In this document: one piece after another, positions 56,885 to 64,000 of the stretch
How positions within the stretch are numbered: position 1 is the stretch's first letter
How the letters are laid out: every line of letters starts with the position of its first letter
Assembly (NCBI GenBank): GCA_002733415.1
Contig: NVVR01000012.1
Coordinates: 1-64,000 of the forward strand
Length of the DNA: 64,000 nucleotides
Origin: Kordia sp.
GTDB taxonomy: Bacteria; Bacteroidota; Bacteroidia; Flavobacteriales; Flavobacteriaceae
Direction: 5' to 3'
Notes under the pieces: model-generated
Told to the model about the DNA's origin: nothing
Seen by the model: only the letters and a program-made list of their open reading frames with translations
Database searches by the model: none
Program-made: the position numbers and the translations under genes

Positions 56885-59800
56885 ATGACGTTTAAACAAA
56901 TTAGAGAAGGAAAGTTCACCAAAGTTGTGGTAAGTTATTTAGCAATACAAATAATGGTGCAATTTACAGGAGGAAATCAGTTATTTGCCTTAACCGGAGG
57001 ACCATCACAGCCAGAATTCACGTCTTTCACACCAATAGGAACTTCTGATATGGTAAACCTTACCAGTGGAGATTTTAACTATAACATTCCGATTATGGAT
57101 GTAGGTGGTTATCCTTTAAATTTAGCATATGATTCGGGTGTTACTATGGATCAAGAGGCTTCATGGGTTGGTTTAGGCTGGAACATGAATGTAGGGCAAA
57201 TTGCTAGGAATGTACGTGGATTACCAGATGATTTCAATGGAGATGAAATGATTTATGAAAATAACATGCGTAAAAATTTTACTGTAGGAATAGATACAGG
57301 AATTCAGTTTCCTGTGTTTGGAGTTGAGTTTATAAATTTAGGTGTTGGTTTAGGAATGAAGTATAATAACTATAACGGTATTACTTTTAATGTAAGCTAT
57401 GGTGCTAGTTTTGATATTTCAGAAAATGTACATGTGGGCTTACAAGTATCTTCAGCAGCGGGAGAAGGTGCTACAGCAACACCTAGTGTTGGCTTTCATT
57501 CTAAAAGAGATGGAAGTAAGAAAAATTTCATGGATGGTTTTACATCTAATGTAGGAGTTTCTTTCAATTCCAGACAAGGGATTTCAAGTATGAATATGTC
57601 AGCATCTAGAAAGAATTCGTATACGCGTTCAAAAGAAGATGGATCGTGGAGTAGAGATAAATACGGTAAAGCAGGTGGTGGTGTAGGAGGAAGCTTGTCT
57701 TTTAATGATAATTTGTCTTTCACACCAAGTAGTTCTTTAAGTTTTATAAATAGAAGCATCGTATTAGACTTTGGTTTAGGATTAGAATTATATGGTTCTG
57801 AAGGCCCACAAATTCAAATTACAGGTTCAGGATCTATTCAGTACTTATCTCCAGCAGACAAGTATAAAGCAGCAAATGCGTATGGATATGCAAATACGGA
57901 AAATGCATCTCCGGTAACTTCTATTTTAGATTTTAACCGAGAGAAGGACAGAACCGTGACTAAAAACACGACCATGTTACCCATAACTAATTATACATAC
58001 GATATTTACTCTGTTCAAGGGCAAGGTGTTGGAGGGATGTATCGTCCGTATAGAGGGCAGGTAGGTACTGTTTACGATAAAACAGTGGTGTCTAACGGTT
58101 TTGGGGGAGCGTCTGGTTTTGAAGTAGGTTTAGGTACTGCATTGCATTTAGGTGGTAATGGAAAATCGAATCCAACAACTACAACTACAGGTTTATGGTC
58201 ATCAAATAATCCTGCTTTGGCTAATTATTTTGTGTTAAACAATATGGGGAAACCTGATTATGAACCTATATATTATAAAATGGTTGGTGAAATGAATGCT
58301 GACCCTGAGTATAAGCCAGATGGTTTACCAGTATTGTATGATGACATGGAAACAAGTAACCCTATTAAAATACAATTAATAGGAGGTAAGTATAGTAGAA
58401 GAACAGGGAATAAATATGATGTAAAAACATATGCATCAAATGGTGCTATTAATTACCATGCAACGCCAATAAAAAAGTTAAAAAGAGAGAAAAGATATCC
58501 TAGAAATCAATCGGTACAAATGATTAAGTATAAAGACGTAAAGGACGGTCAGGACGGACAATTACGTTTAGGTGAAAAACTACCTAATTTATTAGGTAAT
58601 AGTGAAGGGTCTCGTGTGCCCGATGACCATCATGTTGGAGTTAAAATAATTAAGCCAGACGGTTCTGTATATGTTTTTGGAGAAACGGCTTACAATACAC
58701 AAAAAATAGAAGCTACATTTGCCTTAGGGGTAAATCCTAGTTTTGAAAATGATGATTGTTCAAAAGAAATAGCAAAATATGCTACTGGTGATAATACTAT
58801 AGAAAATAGTAAAGGGACAGATCATTTCTTAAGTAAAACACATACACCTGGTTATGCGCACACCTATTTATTGTCTTCAGTATTGTCCTCAGATTATGAA
58901 GATTTAACGAATAACGGCCCTTCAAATGATGATTTAGGAGCATATACGAAGTTTATATATTCAAATCCTTTACAATATAATTGGAGAGTGCCTTATGGGG
59001 TAAATACAGCTACCTATAATGCTGGTTTAAATACTGATATAGGAGATGATAAAGGAAATTATATATACGGAGTAAAAGAGCTTAAATATATTGACAAAAT
59101 AGAAACAAAAACACATATTGCTATTTTTGATTTGTCAGACAGAGAAGATGCTAAAGGTGTTGCAGGAGAAGATGGTGGACCCGGTTCTGGGAAAATGAAA
59201 CGTATTGATAAAGTATCATTATATTCAAAACCAGAATATGAGAAATTAGTAAATATCTACAGTACCTCTGCTAATATTCCTGTTCAGGAATTGAAGAAAG
59301 CAGCCATTAAAATAGCGCATTTTGAATATGATTATTCAATGTGTAACGGAGTAGATAATGGTAGCTCTGGGAAGTTAACTTTACAAAAAGTATATTTTAC
59401 CTATAGAGATTCTAATATGGGGAAGTATACGCCATACCAATTTAATTATGCAGAGTTAACAGATGCAGACGAGCAAGCTTTGGCAGCAACATTAGGTGAT
59501 ATTGATGATAATACAACAGATAATATATTCAACCCTGATTATAGCTTAAAAATGAATGATGTTTGGGGGAATTATAAGCCACATCCAAATGGTTATGGTT
59601 GTGCTCCTGATCAAAATACAACGGCTTCAGAATTTCCGTTTGTGCAACAAAAAAGCAAGACACTACAAAATATATATACCAAAGCGTGGACCTTAACTTC
59701 TATAGAATTACCTTCTGGAGGTAAGTTAAACTTAGAGTATGAAACAGATGAGTATAGTCATATACAGAATAAAAAGGCTATGGAAATGTTTAAAGTTGTT

Positions 59801-62800
59801 GGAGTTGGGAACAATCCAACAGATTTAAATAAAGAGTATTTATATGATTATTGGACAGGTCCTAAAGATTTTGTATTTGTAGAAGTTACACCTGGTACTA
59901 CAGACACCGAATTTAAGAATAATTATTTGGCAGATATTGGGGCTTCAGATTACAATCCAATGTATTTCAAGTTCATGTTAAACATGACTAAAGAACAAGA
60001 TCCTAAGTATCATGATTATGTTACAGGGTATGCATTGGCTGATAGAGCTGCAGCATATACATTTGAAAATAATGGAAAAACCTATGGAGCTATAAAAGTT
60101 AAACGAGTTAAGAAAGGCGGAGGTATCGCTGGTGGAGAAATGGTAAGTCCTATTGCAAAAGCAGGTTGGTATTTTGGTAGACAGTATTTAAACAGGCATA
60201 CCTATGGTTTAGCAGCGATGAATGATGATGATGGGGACTTGTTGGATTTGGGGCAAAACTTTGTGTCAGCTATAAGTAATGTTACAGAAATTTTTGAAGG
60301 GCCAAATGAAGCGTTAAAGAAAAGAAAGATAGCGCAACATTTTTTTCCAAATAAATCATGGATACGTTTATATCAGCCAACAGGTAAGAAATTAGGTGGT
60401 GGTTGTAGAGTGAAAAAACTCTCCTTATCTGATAATTGGGATGTAATGACTGGTAATACGGATAATGAACTATATAAAAATCAGTACGGACAGGAATATA
60501 ATTATAATAACAACGATGCTGTAGTAAATGCTGATGGTGTAATTATTAAAGAGGCAACTACGAGTGGAATTGCGACTTTTGAGCCTAATGGTAGTAGAGA
60601 AAACCCGTTAGTACAACCTATTTATGATAAGCACGATAAGTTACTAGCGCCTAAAGAATCTAATTATGTAGAAAAACCTGTGGGAGAATCCTTATTCCCT
60701 TCTCCTACTGTTAGTTACGGAAGAGTGACAGTGAGTAATTTACAGCACGAAAGAGATGGTGATGATGGAGTAATAACCTTAAAGAAACATGCTACAGGTA
60801 GGGTAATTAATGAGTTTTATACCTCAAAAGATTACCCAACAATTGCTGATTATACTACAATAACACCTAAGGTAGATATTTCAGGGATATTGGGAGGGAT
60901 ATTAAAGGTTAGAACTAGGCAACACTTAACTTACTCTCAAGGATATGTGATTAGAACTAATGACATGAACGGGAAGCAAAAAGGGCAAATTGTTCAGTCT
61001 GAAGGGCAAACAAATGCTGAATTTATTTCTAAAGTTGAGTATAAATATTCGAAAAAAGCTAATGGAGAACTAAATAATATTTTTGATGTCATACATCCTG
61101 ACGGAAAAGTTACTAAAGGGCAATTAGGAGTTTCTTATGACATGATTAATGATTTTAAAAGCAATAGGACGGACTCTAAAACAGTAGGGGTAAATATGAA
61201 TTTAGCAAATTTATTAGTATTCATAGGAATTTTACCTGTACCTATTCCATTACCAGTTATACAAACACATGAAACCTTATTAAAAACAGCTGTTACTACT
61301 AAAGTAATACATTCTGCAGGTATTATGACAGAAAAAATAGCCTATGATTTAGGATCAACAGTATCTACTAAAAACTTAGCTTGGGATGCACAAACTGGAG
61401 ATGTATTGTTAACAGAGACTATAAATGAATATGATGATACCTATTACAATTTTTCATATCCTGCTAATTGGGTGTATAAAAATATGAATCATGCTAGTAA
61501 TAATTTAGACTTAAGAGGAAATTTTAAAACTATTACTAATGATAATTACCATGTTCTTGCAGTAGGTCAAGGATATTTAGCAAGTGGTGATGAGTTGCAT
61601 GTCCCTGCCTATGTAAATAATGATAGATTGTGGGTTGTTGATGTTAATAGCACAGGTGATGTGAAGTTAATGAAAAGAGATGGTACTGTTGTAACGGAGA
61701 ATTTAAGCGGAATGGATTTTATGGTGTATCGTTCAGGATATAGAAATATGCAAACAGCATCTATGGCATCTGTTACTACGCAGAAGAATCCAATTACTAG
61801 TTCTGGAGTGATCAATATAGATGAATCGTATAAAATTGTTAATGCAAGTGCAGTAGAATATTCTGATGCTTGGACCCCACAATGTGAATTCAGGTTGCCA
61901 GAAGTTAATTCGGCATTATTTAATAATAATGGAGATTTAATAAATATAGAAACCATTGGTTTTAATCCATATTTATATAACATTAAAGGAAATTTTAGAG
62001 CCGTTAAATCATATGCGTATTTAGCAGCCAGAAATAATGGAAGTGAAGGTTTTCACCCAAGAAATGAAGGCTTTTTTAAAACATATAAACCCTTTTATTT
62101 AAAAAATGGAGTTGGATGGCAAAAAAGTGTAGGAGTAAATTCTAAGTGGACCTTTGCTAGTCAAGTAGCGCAGTATAGTCCATATGGAGCAGAAATAGAA
62201 AATAAAGATGCATTAAATCGTTTTTCTGCAGCTCAATATGGATATCGGTATACATTACCTACAGCTGTAGGTTCTAATACTCAATATAAAGAACTGGGTT
62301 TCGATGGCTTTGAGGATTATGGGTATTTGCCATTAAATGGTAATACTGCAAATCCAATAAATGCACATTTTGGTTATCAAGATGTATTACCTACTAGTGA
62401 CATTTCTGTGTTGACAGAGGAAGCAGCACATACAGGAAGAAGTAGTGTGAAAGTAAACCCTAAAGCAAGTTTAAAAGTAGTAAAGAATTTGATAAATAAT
62501 TCTGGAGACCCGTGTTCTAGTGGTCAATCTGGGGTCTATACTATCTTTGGTAGTTTAGGACAAGAACCATGTTCTAAAACCTTTCAAATTCGTGCTAATT
62601 GTACGGAGTTAGTTTATGAAAGTATCTTGGTGGGCACAGGAACTTATATTAGGCTTTATGAACCAAACGGAAATACATTAGCAACTATAAATGCTTCAGG
62701 AACAGGAACGATTACGAGTGTTCCTTTTGAGCAAGATGTTTTTATAGAAATTGTGTCGTGTATTGAGGGTGATGGAGCTGGTACAACTTTAAAACTAAAA

Positions 62801-62845
62801 TGTAACTCAGGTGGCTGTACGAATGAAGTTTTCACCCTTAACTAA
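56885..62845 (+). CDS. Giant Rhs/SpvB-like secreted protein
   Basis: A 1,986-residue protein. A hydrophobic N-terminal segment (residues 15-37) serves as signal. The opening VNLTSGDFNYNIPIMDVGGY then SWVGLGWNMNVGQIARNVRG (near residue 95) is the start of Rhs/TcB-SpvB-like beta-rich shells in Bacteroidota. The long middle has many short Tyr/Gly/Asn-rich strands and a second GGKLNLEYETDEYSH block near residue 950. The C-terminal 100 residues form a Cys-containing beta domain, with CSSGQSGVYTI near the start and CIEGDGAGTTLKLKC near the end. No RHS-core hyperconserved motif or toxin domain is visible; it may continue functionally in the next gene. Role is likely surface or delivered polymorphic protein. 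Confidence 0.75.
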   Translation: MTFKQIREGKFTKVVVSYLAIQIMVQFTGGNQLFALTGGPSQPEFTSFTPIGTSDMVNLTSGDFNYNIPIMDVGGYPLNLAYDSGVTMDQEASWVGLGWNMNVGQIARNVRGLPDDFNGDEMIYENNMRKNFTVGIDTGIQFPVFGVEFINLGVGLGMKYNNYNGITFNVSYGASFDISENVHVGLQVSSAAGEGATATPSVGFHSKRDGSKKNFMDGFTSNVGVSFNSRQGISSMNMSASRKNSYTRSKEDGSWSRDKYGKAGGGVGGSLSFNDNLSFTPSSSLSFINRSIVLDFGLGLELYGSEGPQIQITGSGSIQYLSPADKYKAANAYGYANTENASPVTSILDFNREKDRTVTKNTTMLPITNYTYDIYSVQGQGVGGMYRPYRGQVGTVYDKTVVSNGFGGASGFEVGLGTALHLGGNGKSNPTTTTTGLWSSNNPALANYFVLNNMGKPDYEPIYYKMVGEMNADPEYKPDGLPVLYDDMETSNPIKIQLIGGKYSRRTGNKYDVKTYASNGAINYHATPIKKLKREKRYPRNQSVQMIKYKDVKDGQDGQLRLGEKLPNLLGNSEGSRVPDDHHVGVKIIKPDGSVYVFGETAYNTQKIEATFALGVNPSFENDDCSKEIAKYATGDNTIENSKGTDHFLSKTHTPGYAHTYLLSSVLSSDYEDLTNNGPSNDDLGAYTKFIYSNPLQYNWRVPYGVNTATYNAGLNTDIGDDKGNYIYGVKELKYIDKIETKTHIAIFDLSDREDAKGVAGEDGGPGSGKMKRIDKVSLYSKPEYEKLVNIYSTSANIPVQELKKAAIKIAHFEYDYSMCNGVDNGSSGKLTLQKVYFTYRDSNMGKYTPYQFNYAELTDADEQALAATLGDIDDNTTDNIFNPDYSLKMNDVWGNYKPHPNGYGCAPDQNTTASEFPFVQQKSKTLQNIYTKAWTLTSIELPSGGKLNLEYETDEYSHIQNKKAMEMFKVVGVGNNPTDLNKEYLYDYWTGPKDFVFVEVTPGTTDTEFKNNYLADIGASDYNPMYFKFMLNMTKEQDPKYHDYVTGYALADRAAAYTFENNGKTYGAIKVKRVKKGGGIAGGEMVSPIAKAGWYFGRQYLNRHTYGLAAMNDDDGDLLDLGQNFVSAISNVTEIFEGPNEALKKRKIAQHFFPNKSWIRLYQPTGKKLGGGCRVKKLSLSDNWDVMTGNTDNELYKNQYGQEYNYNNNDAVVNADGVIIKEATTSGIATFEPNGSRENPLVQPIYDKHDKLLAPKESNYVEKPVGESLFPSPTVSYGRVTVSNLQHERDGDDGVITLKKHATGRVINEFYTSKDYPTIADYTTITPKVDISGILGGILKVRTRQHLTYSQGYVIRTNDMNGKQKGQIVQSEGQTNAEFISKVEYKYSKKANGELNNIFDVIHPDGKVTKGQLGVSYDMINDFKSNRTDSKTVGVNMNLANLLVFIGILPVPIPLPVIQTHETLLKTAVTTKVIHSAGIMTEKIAYDLGSTVSTKNLAWDAQTGDVLLTETINEYDDTYYNFSYPANWVYKNMNHASNNLDLRGNFKTITNDNYHVLAVGQGYLASGDELHVPAYVNNDRLWVVDVNSTGDVKLMKRDGTVVTENLSGMDFMVYRSGYRNMQTASMASVTTQKNPITSSGVINIDESYKIVNASAVEYSDAWTPQCEFRLPEVNSALFNNNGDLINIETIGFNPYLYNIKGNFRAVKSYAYLAARNNGSEGFHPRNEGFFKTYKPFYLKNGVGWQKSVGVNSKWTFASQVAQYSPYGAEIENKDALNRFSAAQYGYRYTLPTAVGSNTQYKELGFDGFEDYGYLPLNGNTANPINAHFGYQDVLPTSDISVLTEEAAHTGRSSVKVNPKASLKVVKNLINNSGDPCSSGQSGVYTIFGSLGQEPCSKTFQIRANCTELVYESILVGTGTYIRLYEPNGNTLATINASGTGTITSVPFEQDVFIEIVSCIEGDGAGTTLKLKCNSGGCTNEVFTLN

Positions 62846-62858
62846 TACTATAAAAGCA

Positions 62859-64000
62859 ATGAAAAATATAATTTTAATAATAGTATCGTTTTTATGTTGG
62901 TTTACTTCTCTTAGCCAAAATGAAATTAGAATTAATGGAGATCCGTATTTTACAACAATTAATCATTGTTTGAGTGACGGAAACCTAACTATTACTCCAG
63001 AATTATATGTAGGGGGAGTATTACAGTCCGGAGTTGAGTTTGAAATTGCAGGATCTTCAGGGACAGTACTTGTTGAACCAAATTACGTTGATTGTACAAA
63101 TTATACTACTACTACTTTTACAACTACTGATCATGAAATTGACTTTTCTGATATGTTGTGTAATATCAACCATCAAAGAGAAATGATAAGGTTGGAAATT
63201 AAGGTAGTTAATAATGCTATAGATAATTATAACGGAGTAGATTTTCAATTACGGATTAATTTATTCAATGATAGAGAATTTACGATTAGCCCAGCTGTTC
63301 CTAATAATTTCATTTTAAATATTGATGCAAGCAAGTATTGTGAATGGCCTAGATTTCAGGATATAAAAGAAGAAATGTCTTCTTTGAATTATAATATTAA
63401 GTATGGGGCATCACTTAATTTCAATTATACCCGTGCTGTATATACAACACAAAATCAATCCCCACCATCTCCAGAAGGATTACCTCAAAACTACAATAAT
63501 TTTATAACTACTACTAGTTCTTTTGCGCCTTTCATTGTTAGATTATACCCAAGATTTAGTTCTGTTATGGGAGGGCAAAATCCATTTGGTTCTAACTCTC
63601 AAAATGGTTGTGAAATTGATGGTTTATCAATCAGGGTAAGAGTTTTTGGCCAACCAACAGGAGAAAATAATCTAATGAGTTCAATAACCTTAACAGATGT
63701 AGATGTATGTGATATAAGCGAGTTAGCAGTTAATAACTATACTATTAAGCCTGTAGCTGTTTTTGGAGCGTCATTTCCAGGGTATTCAGGATTACTTGGC
63801 CCTGGGCAGTTTCCTCCAATGTCAACATTTAGGATATCAGTTAGAACCGGATCAAATACTGAGTTATTCACACAGAATTTTTCAACTTCAAACAATGAGT
63901 ATAATGGTCCTTTATATAATCTAAACAATCCTGCATTAAATATTTCTGATGGTTCTATTGTCGTAAGCTTAATAAATTATCCATGTAATCCACCATCATC
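62859..64000 (+). CDS. Secreted protein of the Rhs-like operon, partial (runs off right edge)
   Basis: The ATG at 62859, 13 bp after the previous stop, opens a signal peptide (WFTSLSQ at its end, residues 1-20). The frame then stays open to the window edge, giving 380 residues. The visible part is beta-rich with Cys residues (INHCLSDG, VDCTNY, MLCNINHQ) and no named domain. By position it could be the Rhs-repeat partner that usually follows such a protein, but no YD repeats are seen yet. Confidence 0.75.
   Translation, partial: MKNIILIIVSFLCWFTSLSQNEIRINGDPYFTTINHCLSDGNLTITPELYVGGVLQSGVEFEIAGSSGTVLVEPNYVDCTNYTTTTFTTTDHEIDFSDMLCNINHQREMIRLEIKVVNNAIDNYNGVDFQLRINLFNDREFTISPAVPNNFILNIDASKYCEWPRFQDIKEEMSSLNYNIKYGASLNFNYTRAVYTTQNQSPPSPEGLPQNYNNFITTTSSFAPFIVRLYPRFSSVMGGQNPFGSNSQNGCEIDGLSIRVRVFGQPTGENNLMSSITLTDVDVCDISELAVNNYTIKPVAVFGASFPGYSGLLGPGQFPPMSTFRISVRTGSNTELFTQNFSTSNNEYNGPLYNLNNPALNISDGSIVVSLINYPCNPPS

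Noticed and set aside
57496-61983. Minus-strand frames inside the Rhs-like gene
   Set aside because: They are shadows of the long coding frame.

Overview
The window joins two unlike pieces of DNA. Positions 1 to about 7,140 are GC-rich and carry a minus-strand block of F-type conjugation genes (an FlhC-like activator, then traF, traH and traG; traG runs off the left edge). They look gammaproteobacterial, as in SXT/R391-like integrative elements or IncA/C-like plasmids. From about 7,150 onward the DNA is AT-rich and clearly from a marine-type member of the Flavobacteriaceae (Bacteroidota). Evidence is the A-rich leaders without Shine-Dalgarno sequences, TAnnTTTG promoter boxes, a fused SecDF, fused alpha/beta ketoacid dehydrogenase E1, type IX secretion sorting domains and typical flavobacterial dispersed palindromes. 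No integrase, tRNA or attachment site marks the switch, so a chimeric contig is the first explanation to exclude.

The core block (7.2-19.5 kb, plus strand) holds an FAD-dependent dehydrogenase, a GNAT acetyltransferase, a glycosyltransferase, gyrB, a secreted beta-rich protein, mdh, a secreted DUF4412-like protein and secDF. Most of these units end in clean hairpin terminators.

The accessory block (about 19.6-33.8 kb) is the most unusual part. Six related intergenic repeats of roughly 90-280 bp plus one truncated copy, all in one orientation, separate short unrelated genes or gene pairs, and all these genes lie on the plus strand. Each gene starts shortly after the right end of a repeat, and that end often carries GTTG or GTTAGC. 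Two further sites have a CTAAC-like left end and a GTTAG-like right end. Cargo includes a DUF1826-like protein, an MBOAT acyltransferase with an SGNH partner, a zinc-finger FAD monooxygenase, a membrane protein, a GDSL esterase, VOC, MepB, a serine hydrolase, a GNAT and an alpha/beta hydrolase, with gene remnants between them. This is the architecture of an integron-like cassette array without an integrase in view, and the repeats carry a hairpin with compensatory base changes.

From 33.8 kb the core returns: DUF192 lipoprotein and lgt, an HsdR-N protein divergent from holA, MgtC, DUF983, an AraC regulator, a di-haem cytochrome c peroxidase, a SAM methyltransferase, a gluzincin-like secreted protein, an SRPBCC protein and the ketoacid dehydrogenase E1. 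An M1-like protein that lacks its zinc site and ends in a probable barrel follows, then a 1,466-residue type IX-secreted adhesin-like protein and a LOG-family protein.

The right end (55.7-64.0 kb) is a probable plus-strand operon encoding an OmpH/Skp-like membrane protein, a small lipoprotein, a 1,986-residue Rhs/SpvB-like surface protein and the start of another secreted protein that continues past the window.
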